Shown here: positions 27,856 through 34,587 of the stretch, piece by piece | Layout: every line of letters begins with the position of its first letter | How positions within the stretch are numbered: position 1 is the first letter of the stretch | Position numbers and translations under genes: made by a program | Notes under the pieces: model-generated | Told to the model about the DNA's origin: nothing | What the model saw: the letters and a program-made list of their open reading frames with translations, nothing else | The model's database searches: none | Assembly (NCBI GenBank): GCA_900319035.1 | Contig: ONMU01000015.1 | Location: 1 to 42,278 of the forward strand | From: an uncultured Bacteroidales bacterium | GTDB taxonomy: Bacteria > Bacteroidota > Bacteroidia > Bacteroidales > Paludibacteraceae | Direction: 5' to 3' | Length of the DNA: 42,278 bases

Positions 27856-27876
27856 ATCATTTATTATTCATTATTT
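27856..27876. repeat. 7-bp tandem array, 3 copies, overlapping a stop codon
   Basis: Units ATCATTT, ATTATTC and ATTATTT. The stop codon of the adjoining GH13 gene (27871-27873) lies in the last unit. The same unit type occurs at 29669-29696 and just upstream of the start codon at 24979. Confidence 0.6.
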
Positions 27877-29655
27877 CACTCTTCTTCCGAAGGCGTCATA
27901 TACATTCTCACCCATACGGATCAACAGTTTTCCGTCCTTGAGGAACTTATGTCCTTTCGCCTTTAACCCTTCGCCTTTCGCCTCCTCAATACCCGTCGGT
28001 CTCGGCTGATCGCTCAACACCCAGATCTCAAAACTCTCGTTATGTCCCTCTTGGGTGCTATAGTTGCTGGCTGCCAAGGTGAACCCTTGGAACGTCTGAC
28101 CGGTCTTATCGCCCAGACACAGGATCAACCATCCGTGTTTACCAACAACCGTTGCCTGATAACCCGTAGCCGTTGAGTACTCATCTTTCACCTCACTCTC
28201 ACTATGAACGCCTGCCCATTTACGAGCTAAGATCATCGGCTTCAGATCGGCTTTGTATTTCTTCCAATGCGGATAGAACACACACGGCACACCCGGCATC
28301 GACAGCAGGAACGCATTCGCCTGCATCAAACGAGCCTTCAGAGCAGGAGTCATCGAGTTACCGCGACCACCAAACTCATTCTCGTTATCCGGTCTCAAGA
28401 ACCAGTCATGGCTCTCGATGAACGTTACCGAATGACGGCCGTTACCGCGACTCATGATACAATCACCGCGACCGCGACTATAGTCCCAACCGGCTATCGA
28501 GTTGAATACATGCCATTTGAGGTCAAAATCCAGTGCCAGCAAGTCATATTGCGCTCCTTGTATACGCTCCCAAATCTGGTCCGTACCCTTATAGCACTCC
28601 ATGAAGGCGATCTCGGGTTTTGCCTCGGAGTTATAATGCCAGTGATGCCAGTTATTGAAACCGTCGCCTTTGTCGTAACGGAAACCGTCATAGTGCATCA
28701 CATTACGCATCCATTTCAGGTAAGCGATAAACATCTCCTGCACATATACATTATCATGCGCCCAGTCACGCGCGCCATCCCAGTTCTCACCATCATCCAT
28801 ATTACCCGTAGCTGCTCCATAACAATCGCCTGCCTCGGGATTCAGGTTCACCTCGTCGTTCTGGCAAATATAACTTGCATCCGGATGGAAAATTCCGTAT
28901 TCGCCAAAATCCATCGTCGGGAAATCACACCAACTCGTCCAACCCGTACAGTGGTTAATCACGATATCTGCTACCACTTTACATCCGTTAGCATGCAACG
29001 CACTAATCAGCGCATCCAACTCAGCACGCGTTCCCCAGTTCGAACTCTGGTTGCTGTATTGCTTCGGGTGATAACCCATTCCGTCTCCATTAGCACTTGG
29101 CGGCAACCAAACATAATCGAAATACGCACCTATTTCAGCTGCCTGCGGCGTCAGAGTCGTCCATTTGGTATTGCCGTACTCACTCACACCCGGAGCAGTA
29201 GCATTATACGACTCGTTGTAGAACGCCTGCATCATTACAGCCTCACATTGATGAGGAACAGCTCCCTTATAGACATCGTGAATATCTTCTCCATCGCCGC
29301 ATCCACTTCCGTTGCCGATATACAACTGATCCTCGCCGTACTTGAGCTTGATATAAAAATCATAGCATCCGGTCACGCTGGCGGTATAACGATCGGTGCC
29401 CTTCGTAAAACCGGCGACCGACCATGTGTCCAGATCTACCACCCAAGCTGCCTCATAATCCACATCGTACAGCTGTAGATAATCGCCGTTCTGCACTTTC
29501 ACATGCGCCAGATACTCGTCATAAGTACCCGTCATACTGTCTTTCCCTCGGTACTCTGCGGCAAAATACGTTGTGCCGTTCACCAAGATTCCATAACCTG
29601 CTGCTTGCGCCATCCCGGCACACATCAACAGCAACCATAACATTGTCTTTTTCAT
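27871..29655 (-). CDS. Secreted GH13 alpha-amylase with N-terminal binding-like module
   Basis: 594 residues. It has a signal peptide (1-18), the shared N-module (about 20-125; YGILVNGTTYFAAEY, CYDFYIKLKYGEDQLYIGNG) and a GH13 barrel from AVMMQAFYNESY. Motifs: DIVINH (230-235), nucleophile Asp328 in DGFRYDKGDG, acid/base Glu353 in AFMECYKG, third Asp417 in FIESHDWF. The tail is KDGKLLIRMGENVYDAFGRR. It is homologous throughout to the next downstream amylase, so the two arose by tandem duplication; sequence around the acid/base residue differs, which may reflect different substrate lengths. Second gene of the cluster transcript. Confidence 0.93.
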   Translation of the reverse strand: MKKTMLWLLLMCAGMAQAAGYGILVNGTTYFAAEYRGKDSMTGTYDEYLAHVKVQNGDYLQLYDVDYEAAWVVDLDTWSVAGFTKGTDRYTASVTGCYDFYIKLKYGEDQLYIGNGSGCGDGEDIHDVYKGAVPHQCEAVMMQAFYNESYNATAPGVSEYGNTKWTTLTPQAAEIGAYFDYVWLPPSANGDGMGYHPKQYSNQSSNWGTRAELDALISALHANGCKVVADIVINHCTGWTSWCDFPTMDFGEYGIFHPDASYICQNDEVNLNPEAGDCYGAATGNMDDGENWDGARDWAHDNVYVQEMFIAYLKWMRNVMHYDGFRYDKGDGFNNWHHWHYNSEAKPEIAFMECYKGTDQIWERIQGAQYDLLALDFDLKWHVFNSIAGWDYSRGRGDCIMSRGNGRHSVTFIESHDWFLRPDNENEFGGRGNSMTPALKARLMQANAFLLSMPGVPCVFYPHWKKYKADLKPMILARKWAGVHSESEVKDEYSTATGYQATVVGKHGWLILCLGDKTGQTFQGFTLAASNYSTQEGHNESFEIWVLSDQPRPTGIEEAKGEGLKAKGHKFLKDGKLLIRMGENVYDAFGRRVK

Positions 29656-29668
29656 ATATCAGATTTTA

Positions 29669-29696
29669 ATTATTCATTATTCATTATTCATTATTT
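29669..29696. repeat. 7-bp tandem array, 4 copies, overlapping a stop codon
   Basis: Three exact ATTATTC units followed by ATTATTT. The stop codon of the upstream amylase gene (29691-29693) is inside the last unit. Confidence 0.8.
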
Positions 29697-31163
29697 CACT
29701 CTTCTCCCTTGTACATCGTACATCTGTCCTTCGTACATCAAATATAGTTTTCCGTCCTTGAGGAACTTCTTTTCCTCCCTTGATGAGGGGAGGGTCAGGG
29801 AGGAGGTTTCTATTCCCTTCTCCATCTGAATATACACGGTATAAGCGCCTCTATCGCCGCCTTCTACCGCTACTTCATATCCCTCCGGCAGTGTCGTACT
29901 GCGATATTTGCCCACACGCACAATCACTTTTCCGCGATGACCTTGGATCGTAGCATGGTACTTATACTGACCACTTTCCTCTGCCAACACTTGCGACTGA
30001 CTGTGGATTCCTGCCTGTTTGCGAACGGCTATCAACTCATTGATCTCGTCCTTGTAACTTGCCCAATGCGGATAGAACACACACGGCACACCCGGCATCA
30101 TCAGCATATACGCACTTGCCTGCAACACAAAATCTTTATTCGTAGCTGTGGACAAATCCGTACTCGGAGTAAACTGGTTTTTTCCATAAGCGTCACCTCG
30201 GTCAAACGTATCGTGGTTGTCGATGAACGTCACCGAATAACGCTCCAAACCATGCTTACGCAGACCCTCAAACGTCTTGTTTGCATTCAGTTTGCCGTAC
30301 GAACCGGTCACAATACCTTTCATCGAGTATTTCGCCTGAAAATCAAAGATCATCGTGTTCGAGTCACACTCCTGCAGATGTTGTTTCTGACGGCTTATAC
30401 TCTCCCACAACTCCGAAACCGACATATACGGTTGTGCCGCCTCGTTGTACATCTTCAGATACCGACCGTGGAAACCCAAGGTCATGTCGTACCTAAATCC
30501 GTCATACTTCATCGTGTTCAGCAACCATTGTGTATAAGCCTTCGACCAGTTCTGCACAACCTCGCTCGTGTGATCCAAGTCACGCGCTCCATCGAAATTA
30601 TTTCCGGTATCGTTCGCTCCACGCTCCGACGTAGATGCTCCGTAACACGACGATTTCGCATCCGTAAAACACTCGTCATTACGGCAGATCTCTTTCTGCG
30701 TCAAAGTAAACGTACCATAACTTCCAAAATAATCGGTAAAGAAATTACACCAACTCGACAGATTACCGCGATGGTTCAACACCACATCCGCCAGCACTTT
30801 CGTGTTGCCTTTATGCAATGCCGTAATCAGGTTGTTCAATGCCGTTTTGGTTCCCCAATCGCTCTCTTGGTTACTATACTGCCTTGCCGAATAACCCACG
30901 CCGCAACCGGTCGGACCCGCACTCGGCGGAAACCAAACCACATCAAAATTCGCATTGATGGCTGCGGTATCCTTGAGCAGATCAATCCATTTCGTACGAC
31001 CGAACTTGCTATCCGTACTCGTTTTGGTCTTGTAGCTATCCCAATAGAACGCCTGTAACATGACGTCTTCGCATTCCGCCGGAACGCCCACATTAGACGC
31101 GCAAACAACGCCCGCACTCGCGAGCAAAACAATAATGAGAGATGTCAGAATAGATTTTTTCAT
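29691..31163 (-). CDS. Secreted GH13 alpha-amylase without N-module, first gene of the cluster
   Basis: 490 residues from MKKSILTSLI; an ATG at 31172 would add three residues but leaves almost no leader after the predicted transcription start. A signal peptide (about 1-22) leads directly into a GH13 barrel (CEDVMLQAFYWDSYK). Motifs: DVVLNH (126-131), nucleophile Asp226 in DGFRYDMTLG, acid/base Glu251 in MSVSELWE, third Asp318 in FIDNHDTF. It ends with the shared tail (KDGKLYLMYEGQMYDVQGRR). The binding-like module of its two downstream relatives is absent. It is the promoter-proximal gene of a five-gene set (four GH13 enzymes and one module protein) likely to degrade starch-like glucans at or beyond the cell surface. 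Confidence 0.93.
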   Translation of the reverse strand: MKKSILTSLIIVLLASAGVVCASNVGVPAECEDVMLQAFYWDSYKTKTSTDSKFGRTKWIDLLKDTAAINANFDVVWFPPSAGPTGCGVGYSARQYSNQESDWGTKTALNNLITALHKGNTKVLADVVLNHRGNLSSWCNFFTDYFGSYGTFTLTQKEICRNDECFTDAKSSCYGASTSERGANDTGNNFDGARDLDHTSEVVQNWSKAYTQWLLNTMKYDGFRYDMTLGFHGRYLKMYNEAAQPYMSVSELWESISRQKQHLQECDSNTMIFDFQAKYSMKGIVTGSYGKLNANKTFEGLRKHGLERYSVTFIDNHDTFDRGDAYGKNQFTPSTDLSTATNKDFVLQASAYMLMMPGVPCVFYPHWASYKDEINELIAVRKQAGIHSQSQVLAEESGQYKYHATIQGHRGKVIVRVGKYRSTTLPEGYEVAVEGGDRGAYTVYIQMEKGIETSSLTLPSSREEKKFLKDGKLYLMYEGQMYDVQGRRVK

Positions 31164-31185
31164 GGCTATCATTTTAAATTGGCTG

Positions 31186-31216
31186 CAAATTTACAACTTT
31201 TTTCGCATATATGCAA
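31186..31216 (-). promoter_or_regulatory. Bacteroidetes-type promoter of the amylase cluster
   Basis: On the minus strand TTG (31216-31214), a 20-bp spacer and TAAATTTG (31193-31186). I see no comparable element upstream of the other amylase genes, so the cluster is probably one transcript. Confidence 0.82.
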
Positions 31217-31260
31217 GCGCGTGAACCATTTTTTTGATAAAAAATGCTATTTTTACGTTT

Positions 31261-31350
31261 TTTCTATCTTTTTTACCACTACTACTTGCAAATTCCTCTT
31301 TTTTCACTACTACTTTTGCTTTTCTATTTTTTTTACCACTACTACTTGCT
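31261..31350. repeat. Three imperfect copies of an AT-rich 28-32 bp unit at the 3' end of trmO
   Basis: CACTACTACTT followed by GC occurs at 31277, 31305 (with two extra T residues) and 31337, each next to a T-rich run. The third copy lies inside the trmO coding end and encodes KQVVVVKKIEKQK; the other two lie after the stop. The first and third copies are nearly the same over 30 bp. Confidence 0.7.
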
Positions 31351-32011
31351 TATTTACCGAAAAAGTGACAGTATATCCGTCATAATCCATTTTGTACTCC
31401 CTTTCCGGATCATCTTGGTAAGCCGGACGGGGATCTTGAGAGAGGATATATTCCACATCTCGCACCCATTTTTCCTCGACATCATCGAGCCATTCTCGAG
31501 GCAATATCGATCCATTATCGAGACATTTACGAGAGATGAGTCCCCAATCGACCTCCAAACGGTCATTTTTATGCTCTTCAGCGAACCCGTTTTGCGCATC
31601 GGGATGACTGTCGCTAAAACTCAAATACGGCTTGATATCATATATCGGCGTCCCGTCCAACACATCCGCTCCGCTGACAGCCAGCTCTCCCTGTCCAACG
31701 CGCACCAACCGCACGCTGGATAACCCGATCGGGTTCGGGCGAAAAGGACTCCGCGTAGCAAAAACGCCCATCCGTTTATTCCCGCCCAATCGCGGTGGTC
31801 TAACCGTAGGGGACCACGAATCCACTTCGGAGAAGCCCCAAATCAGCCACAAATGGCTATACCCTTCTATTCCGCGTAAAGCCTCCGGCACGTTATATTC
31901 CGGCTCAAAAACGATACGTGTCAAGATGGGACTTTCCTCCCTGCTCTGTCTCGGAATTCCGAACTTGTCTGTGTGCCCATTTCGGGCATAAGCAATCACT
32001 TTTAATATCAT
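31310..32011 (-). CDS. trmO: tRNA (adenine-N6) methyltransferase TrmO / TsaA-domain protein
   Basis: 233 residues from the ATG at 32011; a GTG three codons earlier sits almost at the predicted transcription start and is less likely. Core motifs match the YaeB/TsaA family: VIAYARNGHTDKFGIPRQ, SHLWLIWGF, PTVRPPRLGGNKRMGVFATR, SPFRPNPIGLSSVRL, VLDGTPIYDIKPYL and ILSQDPRPAYQ. The enzyme uses SAM to methylate N6-threonylcarbamoyl-adenosine at position 37 of tRNA-Thr. Odd points: the stretch encoded by 31483-31537 is an 11-bp tandem array that makes the linker before ILSQDPRPAY longer than in homologues I know, and the last codons are part of a triplicated AT-rich repeat that continues past the stop. 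It is divergent from tRNA-Phe. Confidence 0.92.
   Translation of the reverse strand: MILKVIAYARNGHTDKFGIPRQSREESPILTRIVFEPEYNVPEALRGIEGYSHLWLIWGFSEVDSWSPTVRPPRLGGNKRMGVFATRSPFRPNPIGLSSVRLVRVGQGELAVSGADVLDGTPIYDIKPYLSFSDSHPDAQNGFAEEHKNDRLEVDWGLISRKCLDNGSILPREWLDDVEEKWVRDVEYILSQDPRPAYQDDPEREYKMDYDGYTVTFSVNKQVVVVKKIEKQK
31483..31537. repeat. 11-bp tandem array inside trmO, 5 copies
   Basis: Units CATCGAGCCAT, TCTCGAGGCAA, TATCGATCCAT, TATCGAGACAT and TTACGAGAGAT, preceded by TCCTCGAC. In the protein they give the segment around SRKCLDNGSILPREWLDDV. It is the same element as the intergenic array at 25011-25065. Confidence 0.88.
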
Positions 32012-32030
32012 AATTCGCACAAATTTGGCG

Positions 32031-32061
32031 CAAAATTACAAAAAATACACCAAAAATGCAA
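32031..32061 (-). promoter_or_regulatory. Bacteroidetes-type promoter of trmO
   Basis: On the minus strand TTG (32061-32059), a 20-bp spacer and TAATTTTG (32038-32031). Confidence 0.82.
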
Positions 32062-32087
32062 GTTTTTTGAAAAAAAATGCAAAAAAA

Positions 32088-32119
32088 TTTGGTCATGTCA
32101 AAAAAAAGCAGTACTTTTG
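32088..32119 (+). promoter_or_regulatory. Bacteroidetes-type promoter of tRNA-Phe
   Basis: TTTG at 32088-32091, a 20-bp spacer and TACTTTTG at 32112-32119. The transcript would have a leader of about 115 nt before the tRNA. Confidence 0.8.
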
Positions 32120-32193
32120 CACCCGCTTTCGTTCGAAGAGCATTTTTTATGCCCCTTCCGGCGGAGGCCAATAAGCGATAAAGCGTGTGTGAA

Positions 32194-32234
32194 GCCCTTT
32201 TGGGCAGAGGCCGCTTCTCCCGTTTAACGGGAGA
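32194..32234 (+). other. Hairpins in the tRNA-Phe leader
   Basis: GCCC-TTTT-GGGC at 32194-32205 and TCTCCCG-TTTAA-CGGGAGA at 32216-32234 lie between the promoter and the tRNA and end eight bases before it. They may guide 5' processing, or remain as a stable leader RNA. Confidence 0.5.
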
Positions 32235-32242
32235 CCGCTCTG

Positions 32243-32315
32243 GGTGCCATAGCTCAGTTGGTAGAGCAAAGGACTGAAAATCCTTGTGTCACTGGTTCGA
32301 TTCCCGTTGGCACCA
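32243..32315 (+). tRNA. tRNA-Phe (anticodon GAA)
   Basis: A 73-nt cloverleaf. Acceptor GGTGCCA pairs with TGGCACC, the D-stem GCTC with GAGC, and the anticodon stem AAGGA with TCCTT around CTGAAAA. The T-loop is TTCGATT. The T-stem (ACTGG against CCCGT) has one T.C mismatch in its middle. The CCA end is not encoded. It has its own promoter and a strong terminator. Confidence 0.95.
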
Positions 32316-32352
32316 CAAAAAAACGACTCCATTGGGGGGGGTCGTTTTTTTG
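32316..32352 (+). terminator. Intrinsic terminator of tRNA-Phe
   Basis: A7 then CGACTCC pairs with the GG.GTCG stretch followed by seven T residues; the hairpin starts directly after the tRNA. Confidence 0.88.
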
Positions 32353-32367
32353 TAAATCAAAATTTTT

Positions 32368-32481
32368 TTAATGTCCTCGCACGAACTGCCCTTCGGGCTG
32401 ATATTCGAGGAAGCAACTATCATCCGGCTGTTCCTCATCAATCGCTTGCTGTTGTTGCGCTATGTACTCGTCGTAAGTCAT
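32368..32481 (-). CDS. Small 37-residue acidic protein
   Basis: ATG at 32481 and TAA at 32368, seven bases downstream of the stop of the macro-like gene. The peptide starts MTYDEYIAQQQQAIDEE and ends YQPEGQFVRGH, is Gln/Asp/Glu-rich, and has one Cys and no hydrophobic segment. I do not recognise the family. Support comes from tight spacing to the two upstream genes on the same strand and a coding-like composition; the stop is followed by a T-rich region shared with the tRNA terminator. It could be a small partner of the macro-like protein. Confidence 0.55.
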   Translation of the reverse strand: MTYDEYIAQQQQAIDEEQPDDSCFLEYQPEGQFVRGH

Positions 32482-32488
32482 AACAAAG

Positions 32489-32875
32489 TTATTCATTAAT
32501 CTCTCTCCAGCCATTCGGCAGCGAGACATTCTCCATTGCCACGGCGGCTTTGAAAAGCGGAGCTATCTCTTCGTTCGTAAAACCGGCTATACCACAACCG
32601 ATGCGCGTCACGCGGAACAGCTGTTCCGGATGTTGCTTCGCGTACTCAATAAACTCATCCACATACGGACGGATGGTCTCCACGCCGCCTTGCATGGTCG
32701 GAATAGCGTAACATTGCCCTGTCGGACCAACGCCCACGCCCCACTCTGCTCCAAAGAGTTTGTGCGCGATGTGTGCTGCTCCGCCGCCATGCATGCCCGC
32801 AAGATTACTGCCGAACACAAATATCTCATTCGGCTTCAGAGAGGTGATATACTCCGGTGTTACATGTAGTGTCAT
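32489..32875 (-). CDS. Macro-domain-like small protein (A1S_2505-type phage non-structural protein family)
   Basis: 128 residues. The motifs IFVFGSNLAGMHGGGAAHIA, GQCYAIPTMQGG, VDEFIEYAKQHPEQLFRVTR and IGCGIAGFTNEEIAPLF fit a family found in bacteria and phages, often named A1S_2505-type, with a macro-domain-like arrangement of glycine loops. Such loops suggest binding of ADP-ribose or another nucleotide; no function is established that I know of. The start codon overlaps the stop of the upstream 76-residue gene by four bases, and the 37-residue gene follows seven bases later, so the three are translationally coupled. Confidence 0.8.
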   Translation of the reverse strand: MTLHVTPEYITSLKPNEIFVFGSNLAGMHGGGAAHIAHKLFGAEWGVGVGPTGQCYAIPTMQGGVETIRPYVDEFIEYAKQHPEQLFRVTRIGCGIAGFTNEEIAPLFKAAVAMENVSLPNGWREINE

Positions 32876-33102
32876 AATAATTCTGTTAATGTATCTTCCC
32901 GAATGATCTTCGGCGCACTTTTGCCTGCTAACACAAGGATTTTCTTTCCGTCGCGATAGATGTGCAACTGCCGCGAGCGAACAACCGCCGTCAGCGTCGG
33001 GTCTGTCTCTATCTGCTCACGGATAGCACAGTACTCGCCGTTCTCGGCGAATAACTTCCGCTGTAAATGCGAGCACATGTTTGTGGTGTCTATCAATTTC
33101 AT
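32872..33102 (-). CDS. Hypothetical 76-residue protein
   Basis: 76 residues, MKLIDTTNMCSHL at the start, then YCAIREQIETDPTLTAVVRS and KKILVLAGKSAPKIIRED. No signal peptide or membrane segment. I do not recognise the family; the C-terminal half suggests a small alpha/beta fold. It is first in a three-gene set with a 4-bp overlap to the macro-like gene, with a TACCTTTG element upstream. Confidence 0.7.
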   Translation of the reverse strand: MKLIDTTNMCSHLQRKLFAENGEYCAIREQIETDPTLTAVVRSRQLHIYRDGKKILVLAGKSAPKIIREDTLTELL

Positions 33103-33128
33103 TTCTCTTTAGTACAATAATTCGGGCG

Positions 33129-33136
33129 CAAAGGTA
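33129..33136 (-). promoter_or_regulatory. -7 element upstream of the macro-like operon
   Basis: TACCTTTG on the minus strand, 26 bp before the start codon, between that gene and the xylE stop. No good -33 TTTG is present at the usual spacing, so the promoter may be weak or activated. Confidence 0.55.
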
Positions 33137-33148
33137 CAAAAAGCATGT

Positions 33149-34552
33149 TCAGGCTTTCATTGATTCGCGCCACATCGTGGTGATTTGTTCGAGGGTTTTT
33201 CCTTTCGTTTCGGGCACGAGTTTCCACACGAACAGCGCCGCTATGAGACAGATCACGCCATACAGGATATAGACCATGGCATGGCTGTAGTTATACAGCG
33301 GTACAAACGAAGAAGAGACCGCGAAATTGCTGATCCATTGGAAGGCTACGGCGATGGCTGTTGCCTGCGAGCGGATCGTGTTCGGGAAGAGTTCCGCCAT
33401 ATAAACCCAACAGATAGGACCCCAACTGAACATGAACGAAGCACTATAGACCAAGATGCTCGCCACCGCCACCCAAGCCGGGAGTGTGGTCATATTGGTT
33501 AGCGCAACACCGAATGCGCCTACTGCCATCAGCAACGAGCCGACGATGAGCAGCGGTTTGCGACCGAGTTTCTCCACAGTGAAGATGGCCAAGAGCGTGA
33601 AGCCGATATTCACGATACCCATAATGACCGTAAAAACCATCGGGTTAGCGACACCCATCGATTCGAAGATACGGGGTGCGAAATAGAGCACCGCGTTGAT
33701 GCCCACTATCTGCTGGAAGACCGAGAGCATGATTCCCACGAAGATCACCATCCAGCCGAAGGCAAAGAGCGGTTCGCGGGTCTCGATGGCCGTCTCGTGT
33801 ATCTCACGAACGATGATACGCGCGTGCTCCTCGGGGTGCAGTTTGGAGAGCACGTCGATGGCTTTCTTGTCGTCCCCTTTGAGCGCCAAGTAACGCGGGC
33901 TCTCAGGTACAAGCAGGATGAGCAAAGCGAAGGCGGCTGCCGGTACACACTCGCTGCCGAACATCGCGCGCCAGCCTATATGTTGCGTCCATTCCAGAAT
34001 AGCAGGGTCATTGACATGCGACCGTACGATGAGGTAATTGACGAAATAGACTACCAACTGACCGAAGATGATGGCGAACTGGTTCCATGAGACGAGTGCG
34101 CCACGTTTGTCCGCCGGGGCAATCTCGGCAATGTACATCGGGCAGATGGCGGAAGCCAAACCCACACCTATTCCGCCTAATATGCGGTAGAGGTTAAAGA
34201 CGATCAGCAAGGTCTTGGTAGGCACGCTATGCGGCAGTATTCCGCTCTCCGGCGCATAGGAACCCAAGGCAGAGATGAAGAACAGCACACCGGCGATGAA
34301 GAGCGTACGCTTACGTCCGAGACGCGAAGAGAGCACGCCGGAAAGAAACGCGCCGATGATGCAGCCGATAAGCGCACTACTGGAGGTGAAGCCATGCCAG
34401 AAATCGGAGTAGTTAAAGTCCTGCGCGCTGTCAAAGAAGTGTTCAAGTCCCTTCTCTGCGCCGGAGATGACTGCTGTGTCGTAACCGAACAGCAGTCCTC
34501 CGATTACCGCCACGAGGACGATAAAAAACAGATTCAATTTGTATTTATTCAT
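33149..34552 (-). CDS. xylE: D-xylose/H+ symporter, MFS sugar-porter family
   Basis: 467 residues from MNKYKLNLFF. The frame is open 39 codons further upstream, but that part overlaps the xylA end in another frame and is not protein-like. It has twelve hydrophobic segments and sugar-porter signatures: GGLLFGYDTAVISG near the start, RLGRKRT after TM2, PESPRYL, the second-half loop KLGRKPLL, and PETKGKTLEQI near the C-terminus. It imports xylose, or a related sugar, with protons across the inner membrane. It is the last gene of the xylose operon, 28 bp after xylA, with an 8-bp array in the gap. Confidence 0.92.
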   Translation of the reverse strand: MNKYKLNLFFIVLVAVIGGLLFGYDTAVISGAEKGLEHFFDSAQDFNYSDFWHGFTSSSALIGCIIGAFLSGVLSSRLGRKRTLFIAGVLFFISALGSYAPESGILPHSVPTKTLLIVFNLYRILGGIGVGLASAICPMYIAEIAPADKRGALVSWNQFAIIFGQLVVYFVNYLIVRSHVNDPAILEWTQHIGWRAMFGSECVPAAAFALLILLVPESPRYLALKGDDKKAIDVLSKLHPEEHARIIVREIHETAIETREPLFAFGWMVIFVGIMLSVFQQIVGINAVLYFAPRIFESMGVANPMVFTVIMGIVNIGFTLLAIFTVEKLGRKPLLIVGSLLMAVGAFGVALTNMTTLPAWVAVASILVYSASFMFSWGPICWVYMAELFPNTIRSQATAIAVAFQWISNFAVSSSFVPLYNYSHAMVYILYGVICLIAALFVWKLVPETKGKTLEQITTMWRESMKA

Positions 34553-34555
34553 TGA

Positions 34556-34587
34556 CGTATTTACGCATTTACTCATTTTCTCATTTG
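34556..34587. repeat. 8-bp tandem array, 4 copies, at the xylA-xylE junction
   Basis: Units CGTATTTA, CGCATTTA, CTCATTTT and CTCATTTG. The xylA stop codon (34581-34583) is inside the last unit, so the final codons of xylA are part of the array. Confidence 0.82.

Noticed and set aside
32147-32332. 61-residue frame antisense to tRNA-Phe (contains GANGNRTSDTR)
   Set aside because: This is the well-known spurious reading of a tRNA's reverse strand; no promoter or neighbour supports it.
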